Below the pieces are notes generated by a model, which saw only the letters and a list, made by a program, of their open reading frames with translations, made no database searches and was not told the origin of the DNA. From an uncultured Mollicutes bacterium (lineage in GTDB: Bacteria; Bacillota_I; Bacilli_A; RF39; UBA660), in contig UQQI01000008.1 in NCBI GenBank assembly GCA_900543055.1, forward strand, positions 1 to 40,980: a stretch of 40,980 nucleotides of DNA, read 5' to 3'. The position numbers and the translations under genes are program-made. This document shows, in pieces, positions 34,281 to 40,980 of the stretch (the stretch's first letter is position 1; each line of letters opens with the position of its first letter).

Positions 34281-34577
34281 ATGGCTACAACAGTAACATA
34301 TGGTCGTAGTGAAAGTGGATTAAACACATTAAAATCACAAATTAAAAGTGCATGTTCAAAAAAAATGAATGCACTTAGTGGAAGTGAGTATACAACATTA
34401 GTAAAATTAATAAAACAAAATTGGACAGGTGCTGATGCTACAGATTTTTTAAGAGATTTAGATAAAGCAGTAAGTAATGAAAAAAGTTACATTAACTCTA
34501 GAAGCTCAGAATTTCAAAGTTTAATTGATTTAGACTTAAAAGAATTTAAAGCATTCCAATCAAAAAATATAAAATAA
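34281..34577 (+). CDS. WXG100 (EsxA-like) secreted protein
   Basis: A 98-residue helix-turn-helix protein with the WXG motif in the turn (QNWTGADATDFL, about residues 49-60) and no signal peptide: a WXG100 substrate/component of the type VII system. It follows GGAGGTG and is cotranscribed with a second small helical protein. EssC and EsaB genes are convergent just downstream. The family's usual C-terminal export signal YxxxD/E is not clear here. Confidence 0.88.
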   Translation: MATTVTYGRSESGLNTLKSQIKSACSKKMNALSGSEYTTLVKLIKQNWTGADATDFLRDLDKAVSNEKSYINSRSSEFQSLIDLDLKEFKAFQSKNIK

Positions 34578-34594
34578 GAAAGTAGGTGGAAATA

Positions 34595-34924
34595 ATGGCA
34601 AGTACAAATAATTTTTTAGGTTTAAATACAGCAGCAATTTCAAAAATTATAACTGCAATGGAGGCATATGAAAAGAAAGTTAAGGCTACTAATTTTTCAA
34701 TAAGTACAACAGTTGCACAAGTTTATGCAAAAGGTTCAAAATCTTATAATGCAATTGTAAATGGTATGAATAAAATCGAGCATAGATTAGATGAAAATAT
34801 TGTTAATTTAGTAAAAGCATATGAGGATAGAATGAAAGAACAAACTTCTATATATCAAAATAATGATGATAAAGCAGGAACTCAAATTGCTACTAATGTA
34901 AACAATATGATGAAAAAAAGCTAA
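34595..34924 (+). CDS. Second WXG100-superfamily-like helical protein
   Basis: A 109-residue helical-hairpin protein starting MASTNNFLGLN. ATG at 34595 is chosen because AGGTGG at 34584-34589 precedes it; the in-frame GTG at 34586 lies inside that site. It lacks a WxG motif (the turn reads VYAKGSKSYNAIV). Size, pairing with the WXG protein and position suggest the EsxB-like partner, forming a heterodimer for secretion; this is inference. Confidence 0.75.
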   Translation: MASTNNFLGLNTAAISKIITAMEAYEKKVKATNFSISTTVAQVYAKGSKSYNAIVNGMNKIEHRLDENIVNLVKAYEDRMKEQTSIYQNNDDKAGTQIATNVNNMMKKS

Positions 34925-34948
34925 TTTAAACCATTTAATTTATTAATA

Positions 34949-34985
34949 AAAAGACATTTAGATATTTTTCTAAATGTCTTTTACT
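34949..34985. terminator. Shared bidirectional terminator between esx and esaB-essC
   Basis: Perfect 14-bp stem AAAAGACATTTAGA/TCTAAATGTCTTTT with a 6-nt loop; A and T runs on both sides make it usable by both convergent operons. Confidence 0.9.
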
Positions 34986-34993
34986 ATTTATTT

Positions 34994-35260
34994 TTAATCA
35001 AGTAAAATTAAAGTAGTACCATTTCTGATATTAGTATTAAGGAGTAATACATCAGGAGAATATTTTTCCTTAGTAACAGCATTAAATAAACTATTTTCAT
35101 TAGATAATTCAATTTCTCCTAAAGTTAATTCAGAAATGGCTTGATTTAATAAATTAATAATATTACCAATCTTTTTATTTATAGGCAAATATATATCATA
35201 ACTTTTGTCTATTTCAGGAACTAGTAATTTAACAAAAACTTTATTTTTAATATGTGTCAC
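34994..35260 (-). CDS. esaB: EsaB/YukD ubiquitin-like T7SS protein
   Basis: About 88 residues with the YukD pattern: KVFVKLLVPEIDKSYDIYLP, IGNIINLLNQAI, and a C-terminal NTNIRNGTTLILLD. EsaB/YukD is a small cytoplasmic ubiquitin-fold component of T7SSb. Start choice: GTG at 35260 (GAGGAAG upstream) is used here. A non-standard ATT at 35251-35249, 6 nt after AAGGTG and overlapping the essC stop as ATTAA, would give the more family-like start 'MKNKVFVKLL'. An upstream ATG at 35284 has no good site. It is translated directly after essC. Confidence 0.82.
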   Translation of the reverse strand: MTHIKNKVFVKLLVPEIDKSYDIYLPINKKIGNIINLLNQAISELTLGEIELSNENSLFNAVTKEKYSPDVLLLNTNIRNGTTLILLD

Positions 35261-38200
35261 CTTCTTCCTCATCAACTGTACCAATACTTCTAATTACTTC
35301 ATAATTTCCATTAATAATGTTATATCCTAATCCATTAACTTGTTCATTAGCATCATAATTTTTTAAATTAGAAATATTGATTATTGATTGTCCATCTATA
35401 TTTTGACCTAGCCAAATACCAGATGATTTATCCATATTTTTATACCATTCTTCTTGTTCTAACTTTCTAAAAGAAGACATATTATCGCTTAATATAAAGT
35501 GTGTATTTAAAAGTTTACTATTATCGTTAAATATTTCAAATAATTTTTCTATTCCTTCATCAAGAACTCGATCATAAATATAACCAATACCAGTAATTAT
35601 ATATATAACTTTTTGTTTTGTTTCTTCCTCCGCTGTTAAAATACCATTAATAGAATCTGTAAATCCATCCGTATAAATTTCACTACACTCAGCACTACTC
35701 ATATTATCTGCTAAATCAATGATTCTAAGTTTAGCACTTGGAATAGAATTAATTATTTTTACAAGTTCTAATAGGAAAGTAGGTTCGGCATTAACTTGTT
35801 TTCCTGTAATTATACTTATACGTCTACTTAATATATTCATATAAGAAATACTACCATTTTTAACATTAAATCCAACAGGTACTTTATCTAATTCACTAAT
35901 ATGCTTTAACATTGTTTCATAAACGACATTTTTTGGTATATTTGGAATCTTACTTGCTTTTTTCATGTCAATTTCTATAAGTTTATCTGCAGTTTGTTTA
36001 ACAACTTCATTGATTTTATCTTTTTCAAAAATATATGCAGTTTGAAATTCATAAGTACCATTGTCTAATTTAATTAAACCTCTACCAAAATATTTAGCAG
36101 GAGTTAAATGATTTTGGGCATCTAATATATAAGAATAATCAAAGGCATCGTTTACTTGCATCATCATTTTTGTATTGTAAAGCGCTTGGACTGAGGCTCT
36201 CATAGAATTAGTTGCAACAGAGGTAGTTATAAATACAATTCCATATTTTGCACAATCTCTTAATTGATGAGTTAAAACATCATCAAGGTCGCTATAATTT
36301 TCTACGAAACTATCATAATTATTAAGAATAATAACAATTAAAGGTAATTTAGTTTCGCTTTGACTAAGATAACTTTCATAACTTCCACCAAACTCTTTAA
36401 ATAATTCTTTTCTTTTATTAATTTCACGCTCAATATTAGCAAAGTGACTAATTAACTTATCTTTTTCAAGAGCAGTTGCAACATCACCAACTTGAGGCAT
36501 TTTATTAAAAACACTTAATACTTCAGCTCCGAAATCTAATATATAGAAATTAACTTCATCAGTAGAGTGATAAATACAAGTAGAATATATTAATGTTTCA
36601 AGTAAATTTTCTTTACCAGAACCAGCATTACCATAAATAACTACATTACCACAATTATTTAAATTAATGGTAAGTTTATCTTGAAATTGATTTTCTGGAA
36701 CATCGTATTCTCCGATGATTGGTTCAATAATATATTTTTCTTGATTATAATTATATTTTTTTATCAAATTATTAATATACATTACAGGATTTAGGCTTGG
36801 TAACCATAAAGATTGAGATTTTATATTATCTCTAATAGAAATATCATATAAAGTCTTAACAATATTAGTTAGTTGTTCTCCCATATCTACTTGATTTTCT
36901 TTTTTAACTGAGTTGTTTATTTTTTTAATAATATTTCCATTATCATCAATAATACTTATATCATCTTCATATGATTTTAATATTCTATCAGTTGGAATAT
37001 ACTTAGCACCTGACCAAGCAGATTGGCCGATTTCAAATAATTCATTAAATCCGACTTGTAAATAAAATCTACCTGTTTCTTTTATAGATGCTGCGTCATC
37101 TCTTTTTAATAATTCTATACTGTCTTCAGCAGTTTGTACTTTTAAACATATTTTAAATCTTGCATTTGACCAAATTTGATCATCTACAACACCACTTGGT
37201 TTTTGAGTGGCAAGAATTAAGTGTACTCCTAAAGAACGACCAATACGAGCAGTTGATACTAATTCTTCCATAAAATCAGGTTGTTGAGATTTTAATTCGG
37301 CAAATTCATCTGAAATTATAAATAGGTGAGAAATAGGTTCTTTAACTTTTCCTTCTCTAAAGAATTTTTGATATTTATAAATGTCTACTGTACTTTCATT
37401 TAAAGCATCTCTTGCTTCATTAAACATTCTTTGACGTCTTTTTAATTCACTTTTTATTGATACTAAAGTTCTATTCATTTCAGACTCATCAAGATTTGTA
37501 ATAGTACCAGCAAGATGAGGTAATCTTATACCAGTTTCTTTATTTTCAAATGCTCCAGCAAGACCTCCACCTTTGTAGTCGATAAGAACAAATGATACTT
37601 CGTATGGGTGATAATTAATAGCCATTGAAAGTATAAACGTAATAATAAATTCAGACTTACCAGAACCTGTTGCTCCTGCAATTAATCCATGTGGACCATG
37701 TGCTTTTTCATGTAAATCAATCTCAAATAATTTTCCATCTGTTCTAACACCTAAAGGAGTATGTAGAGATTGAGTGGGGTCATTATTTACCCATCTATTA
37801 ACTATATTTAATTGTTCGATTTTACCAACTTTATACATTTCTAAGAAGTTCAAACTAGAAGGGAGACTGTTAGAAACATTAGAACCAATTATTGGTATAT
37901 TAGCAAGAATATGAGCATAGTCAGCATTATTATTATCTGGTTGAATTTCAGGAATAAAAGTATTTTGGTTCTCATCTTCCAAATCTTTACTGAAAACACC
38001 ACATACAGTTTCATTAATATCTACAAAGTGATTACATTTACTTGGAACGTTTTTCATAGTTTCTTCAATCATTAAAACAGAGAATCCGTAATTTGCATCA
38101 CTTTCAATTATATTATGTATAAAATCATATTTTTTAGCAGAAATAAAATTATCAGTAATGATTAAATAGTATTCGTCAAACTCTTTATATCTTTCTTTTA

Positions 38201-39854
38201 ATTTAGATATTTCTTCTTTTTCATTTTTCTTAGATTCTTGATTATTACTATTTTTAAAATTAACTCTTTCAAGTCTAATCTTTTCTAAATCAGTAACAAG
38301 TTGTTTAATTTCATCTTCATTACAAGCAAAGAAGTGATTTTCTTGGTCATTACTACTACAATGAGGTAAATATTTTAAATATTCCCAGTTCTTTTTATTA
38401 TCTTCTGTAGTAATAACTGCAATTTTTAAATCAACTCCACTATAATATGTTATTAATTGTAATATTAAAGCATCTATATATTGTTGTTTATAGGGATAAT
38501 TTTGTTTAATAATTATAGGAAGAATTTTATCTTCAATTAAAGAAACAGTTATTGGAACATTTTCAAGTACTAGTTTTTTATTTATAACTTCAAAAGCCTT
38601 TGTTCTTAAATCATCATCTTCTAAAGAAAATTCTTCTTTAGGTGCTTTTATATAAATCCTTGGTTTAATATTACCAACACCTAATCTTAATGTTAAAAAG
38701 TCAGGATCTGTAATTTCACGGTCCCATATTTTATTAGAACGTTTTACTAAAACATCTTGTAATTCTTTTATACTTAGATTATTTTTAAAACGTATTTCTT
38801 TTTCTTTTTCCATTAATTTATTTATGTCATTTACTTTATTATTTAAATATTCTTGATATTTCTTTTCTCTTTTTAATTCTTTTTTTCTTTTTTCTTTCTT
38901 TTGGTATTTATCAATTAAAATTGGAAATAAAATACAGCCTAAAAGCATACTTGCACATAGACTTAATTCTGTAATTGAAGAAAGAACGGTTGCTTTACCT
39001 TGAGCAATATTAAAAACAGCAATGACTCCAGTAATACTAGAAGATGCTCCCATAACAATAGAACTACCCATTTGTAGTATAAAAGGCATTTTGCTTTCTT
39101 CTTCTTTTTGTGGAGGAAGTTGTATTTCAATTTCATTTTCTTTTACTGTTTCTTTAAGTCTAGGTGTATGGAAAAATATTTGATTATCATTATATAAAAT
39201 AGATGCTTTTTCAGTATCACTAACTTCACCACATTTATTACCGGATGTTGATACTTTTTTATACTCAGATAAGTTAATAATAATTTTATCTTTTGGTATA
39301 TTTATTTTAATAAAAGTATCCATCCAAATAATTTTAAGTCCATTAAAAAATATTGAGTCTCCCATTTTTAAAAATGCTTTACTAATACAATATCCATTAA
39401 TATAAACAGGCTGTTGCAAATATTTATTTTCAATAGTCCAATATCCATTTTGTTTTATTATTTCTACATTTGCAGGACTAACGTATGGATTATCATAAAA
39501 AATAGTTGAATTTTGACTTCTACCAATTGTCATATTAGTTAAAGTTGATAATTCATAGTCTTTATAAGTAATTGGTGTTTCAAATGCATATAACATTAAA
39601 ATTGTATTAATATCACTAAATTTTACTTGAAAACTAGAATTATTTTCTAAAACATCTTTTATGATAGCTTTTCCGTTAGAAAAGAAAGCAGTTTCTGGAT
39701 TACTTTCAATTATCCATTGTCCATTCTCTGCAACTATATTAATTGTTTCTTCTAAATTGTTATCTGTATTATAATTTATTAAAAATGAGTCTTCTATTTT
39801 TTTAGGTAAAGAATACATATTTATTTTTTTTCCATCTACTAAGTATAATTTCAT
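35247..39854 (-). CDS. essC: EssC/YukB-type T7SS membrane ATPase
   Basis: A 1535-residue motor of T7SSb. Order: two FHA-like domains (about 1-95 and 97-190), a Lys/Glu-rich stretch, two membrane helices (about 260-310), then three FtsK/SpoIIIE-type ATPase domains. D1 is intact: Walker A GATGSGKS (about 727-734) and Walker B FIISDEFAELK. D2 has GNAGSGKE (about 1074), with Glu for Ser/Thr, and a weak Walker B (IVIILNNYDS). D3 keeps only ITGKQVNAEPT. The second FHA has GRSQNST but Asn where the usual S-x-x-H His would be (VSPANVEI). It secretes WXG100 and LXG effectors. Ribosome site AGAGGTTG precedes the ATG. EssA, EssB and EsaA genes do not follow. Confidence 0.93.
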   Translation of the reverse strand: MKLYLVDGKKINMYSLPKKIEDSFLINYNTDNNLEETINIVAENGQWIIESNPETAFFSNGKAIIKDVLENNSSFQVKFSDINTILMLYAFETPITYKDYELSTLTNMTIGRSQNSTIFYDNPYVSPANVEIIKQNGYWTIENKYLQQPVYINGYCISKAFLKMGDSIFFNGLKIIWMDTFIKINIPKDKIIINLSEYKKVSTSGNKCGEVSDTEKASILYNDNQIFFHTPRLKETVKENEIEIQLPPQKEEESKMPFILQMGSSIVMGASSSITGVIAVFNIAQGKATVLSSITELSLCASMLLGCILFPILIDKYQKKEKRKKELKREKKYQEYLNNKVNDINKLMEKEKEIRFKNNLSIKELQDVLVKRSNKIWDREITDPDFLTLRLGVGNIKPRIYIKAPKEEFSLEDDDLRTKAFEVINKKLVLENVPITVSLIEDKILPIIIKQNYPYKQQYIDALILQLITYYSGVDLKIAVITTEDNKKNWEYLKYLPHCSSNDQENHFFACNEDEIKQLVTDLEKIRLERVNFKNSNNQESKKNEKEEISKLKERYKEFDEYYLIITDNFISAKKYDFIHNIIESDANYGFSVLMIEETMKNVPSKCNHFVDINETVCGVFSKDLEDENQNTFIPEIQPDNNNADYAHILANIPIIGSNVSNSLPSSLNFLEMYKVGKIEQLNIVNRWVNNDPTQSLHTPLGVRTDGKLFEIDLHEKAHGPHGLIAGATGSGKSEFIITFILSMAINYHPYEVSFVLIDYKGGGLAGAFENKETGIRLPHLAGTITNLDESEMNRTLVSIKSELKRRQRMFNEARDALNESTVDIYKYQKFFREGKVKEPISHLFIISDEFAELKSQQPDFMEELVSTARIGRSLGVHLILATQKPSGVVDDQIWSNARFKICLKVQTAEDSIELLKRDDAASIKETGRFYLQVGFNELFEIGQSAWSGAKYIPTDRILKSYEDDISIIDDNGNIIKKINNSVKKENQVDMGEQLTNIVKTLYDISIRDNIKSQSLWLPSLNPVMYINNLIKKYNYNQEKYIIEPIIGEYDVPENQFQDKLTINLNNCGNVVIYGNAGSGKENLLETLIYSTCIYHSTDEVNFYILDFGAEVLSVFNKMPQVGDVATALEKDKLISHFANIEREINKRKELFKEFGGSYESYLSQSETKLPLIVIILNNYDSFVENYSDLDDVLTHQLRDCAKYGIVFITTSVATNSMRASVQALYNTKMMMQVNDAFDYSYILDAQNHLTPAKYFGRGLIKLDNGTYEFQTAYIFEKDKINEVVKQTADKLIEIDMKKASKIPNIPKNVVYETMLKHISELDKVPVGFNVKNGSISYMNILSRRISIITGKQVNAEPTFLLELVKIINSIPSAKLRIIDLADNMSSAECSEIYTDGFTDSINGILTAEEETKQKVIYIITGIGYIYDRVLDEGIEKLFEIFNDNSKLLNTHFILSDNMSSFRKLEQEEWYKNMDKSSGIWLGQNIDGQSIINISNLKNYDANEQVNGLGYNIINGNYEVIRSIGTVDEEEGDTY

Positions 39855-39888
39855 ATCTACAACCTCTACATTCCTACTATCTTACAAT

Positions 39889-39897
39889 AGTATATCA
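39889..39897 (-). promoter_or_regulatory. Extended -10 promoter of essC-esaB
   Basis: On the minus strand, TGA+TATACT (39897-39889), 35 nt before the essC ATG. No convincing -35. Confidence 0.55.
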
Positions 39898-39939
39898 TGT
39901 TTCAATATATATTTAAATTATAAAAGTATAAAATAGTTA

Positions 39940-39968
39940 TTGACAAAATGATAATTGCGAACTAGAAT
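39940..39968 (+). promoter_or_regulatory. Canonical sigma-A promoter of the L,D-transpeptidase gene
   Basis: TTGACA at 39940-39945, 17-bp spacer, TAGAAT at 39963-39968. This is the only consensus -35 noted in the window; no TG extension. Confidence 0.75.
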
Positions 39969-39995
39969 ATCTTTGAAAAAAAAGGAGATAGTATT

Positions 39996-40901
39996 ATGAA
40001 AAAGTTTGTGCGTATTTTTATTCTTTCATTTGTAGTTCTTTTTTTAGGAATTATTAATACAAATGCTGAAGGATTAGTATGTGGAACTACTATGAGATAT
40101 GGTAGTACAGGTGAGAATGTTAAGGCACTTCAAACACTTTTAAATGAAAAAGTTGGTTGTAATTTGGTAGTTGATGGTTCTTATGGAAGTGCAACAAAAA
40201 GTTGTGTAGTTAAATATCAACAGCAAGCAAATATTCAAGTAGATGGAATTACTGGTCCAGAAACTTGTGGTATGTTAACAGGTACTTTAGAAGGAGCAAT
40301 TAAAGAGTATCCGGAATCAAGTATAAAAAAGGGAATTATTAGTGTAGATGTTGCTAATGTAAGACAACTTCCATCATTAAATTCTAAATCATTAGGAACA
40401 GTAAAGAGTGGAAGAATTGTAAAAATATTAGTAGATGGTAATGAATGGTACAAAATAAAAGCTGGAAAAACAACTGGTTATATTAGAAAAGATTTATTAT
40501 CAAAAAATTGTATTTTACTAGATATTAGTGATCAAAGATTATATTATTTTACAGATGGACAATTATTATGGTCAACAAGAGTTGTAACTGGAAATCAAGG
40601 TAATCATGATACTCCAATAGGAAACTATACTTTAAATCCTAATAATTTAGAGCAAGATAGATATTTAAAAGGAACAAATGATAATGGTACAAAATATAAT
40701 GCTCATGTTGATTATTGGATGCCTTTTATATTAGGTAAAGGAATAGGTTTTCACGATGCTTCTTGGAGAAGTAATAGTGAATATACAAAAACAAGATTCC
40801 AAGGTAATGGAAGTCATGGATGTGTAAACATGATGCATGACGCTGCTCAAAAATTATATGAATCAACTACTGAATCTATTAGTGTAGTAGTAAGAAAATA
40901 A
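39996..40901 (+). CDS. Secreted L,D-transpeptidase with peptidoglycan-binding and SH3-like domains
   Basis: A 301-residue exported enzyme. A signal peptide (about 1-24, ending NTNA-E) is followed by a PG_binding_1 domain (YGSTGENVKALQTLLN ... VDGSYGSATKSCVVKYQ ... VDGITGPETCG), an SH3-like domain (VRQLPSLNSKSLGTVKSG) and a YkuD catalytic domain (ILLDISDQRLYYFTDGQL onward). The active site is GSHGCVNM with Cys276 and His274. It makes 3-3 peptidoglycan cross-links or anchors proteins to the wall. Four Cys in the PG-binding domain (CGTTMR, VGCN, KSC, ETC) may form disulfides. AAAGGAG precedes the ATG. Monocistronic. Confidence 0.93.
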   Translation: MKKFVRIFILSFVVLFLGIINTNAEGLVCGTTMRYGSTGENVKALQTLLNEKVGCNLVVDGSYGSATKSCVVKYQQQANIQVDGITGPETCGMLTGTLEGAIKEYPESSIKKGIISVDVANVRQLPSLNSKSLGTVKSGRIVKILVDGNEWYKIKAGKTTGYIRKDLLSKNCILLDISDQRLYYFTDGQLLWSTRVVTGNQGNHDTPIGNYTLNPNNLEQDRYLKGTNDNGTKYNAHVDYWMPFILGKGIGFHDASWRSNSEYTKTRFQGNGSHGCVNMMHDAAQKLYESTTESISVVVRK

Positions 40902-40926
40902 GTTCTAGAAGTCTAGAACTTTTTAT
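40900..40926 (+). terminator. Intrinsic terminator after the L,D-transpeptidase gene
   Basis: Ten-base stem AAGTTCTAGA/TCTAGAACTT with a 2-nt loop, then TTTTT. Confidence 0.85.
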
Positions 40927-40980
40927 TATGTTCCGGGATAGGAACATAATAAAACCACCCGCTATGCGGGTGAGAGCTGA
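40921..40980. other. Two tandem hairpins at the right edge, possible IS200/IS605-type end
   Basis: First hairpin: perfect 14-bp stem TTTTATTATGTTCC/GGAACATAATAAAA (40921-40934 and 40941-40954). Second: CACCCGC-TAT-GCGGGTG (40956-40972), much more GC-rich than anything nearby. Paired subterminal hairpins without protein-coding content suit an IS200/IS605-type left end, but no transposase is visible before the window stops. Confidence 0.35.

Overview
The window is AT-rich DNA (below about 30% GC by eye) from a Gram-positive-type bacterium that uses the standard code: TGA ends real genes, for example at 14790-14792. Pyruvate:ferredoxin oxidoreductase points to an anaerobe. An L,D-transpeptidase and a GH3 N-acetylhexosaminidase-like enzyme show a peptidoglycan wall. 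The EssC/EsaB/WXG100 set is the Firmicutes type VII secretion system (T7SSb). The best guess is an uncultured gut-type Firmicute of the Bacilli/RF39-Erysipelotrichales kind; this placement is inference. Almost every transcription unit begins with an extended -10 promoter (TGn + TATAAT/TATACT) only 15-40 nt before the start codon and ends in an intrinsic terminator.

1-3.9 kb: an ISL3-type transposase remnant at the left edge, a small exported protein, an rRNA-modification pair (RlmI-like methyltransferase overlapping an RluA-type pseudouridine synthase), and a membrane-anchored Pro/Met/Gln repeat protein. 3.9-15.9 kb: an envelope island in three consecutive units. The first (3910-10526) joins three glycosyltransferase genes (GT4, Alg14-like, Alg13-like fused to GtrA) to a 1216-residue protein with a type IV prepilin signal, tandem Asp-rich repeats and small Cys-pair loops, plus an anchored partner. 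The next two units encode a membrane protein ending in an EF-hand-like loop, two paralogous phosphodiester-glycosidase (NAGPA-like) proteins, a membrane-anchored C39-like cysteine peptidase and a DUF6273-like surface protein. 15953-16356 is an internally deleted ISL3 element with both terminal inverted repeats.

16.5-22.8 kb: a T7SS effector operon with a small helical protein, a DUF4176 protein, a 1307-residue LXG-like polymorphic toxin with a possible EndoU-like C-terminus, a likely immunity protein, and, starting directly after its stop codon, the CCA-adding tRNA nucleotidyltransferase. 22.9-30.5 kb is mostly housekeeping: PFOR; then a second RluA-type enzyme, a GH3 glycosidase, a PaaI-like thioesterase and AsnS in one tightly packed operon.

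30.6-39.9 kb: a PP2C phosphatase, a lipoprotein, a HerA-like ATPase with a Gln-rich tail, two WXG100-like proteins and, convergent to them, EsaB and EssC. EssB, EssA and EsaA are not in the window. The right end has an L,D-transpeptidase gene and two strong tandem hairpins at the edge, possibly the end of another mobile element. The most interesting parts are the glycosyltransferase/giant pilin-like operon with its neighbouring envelope units, and the LXG toxin operon that includes cca.
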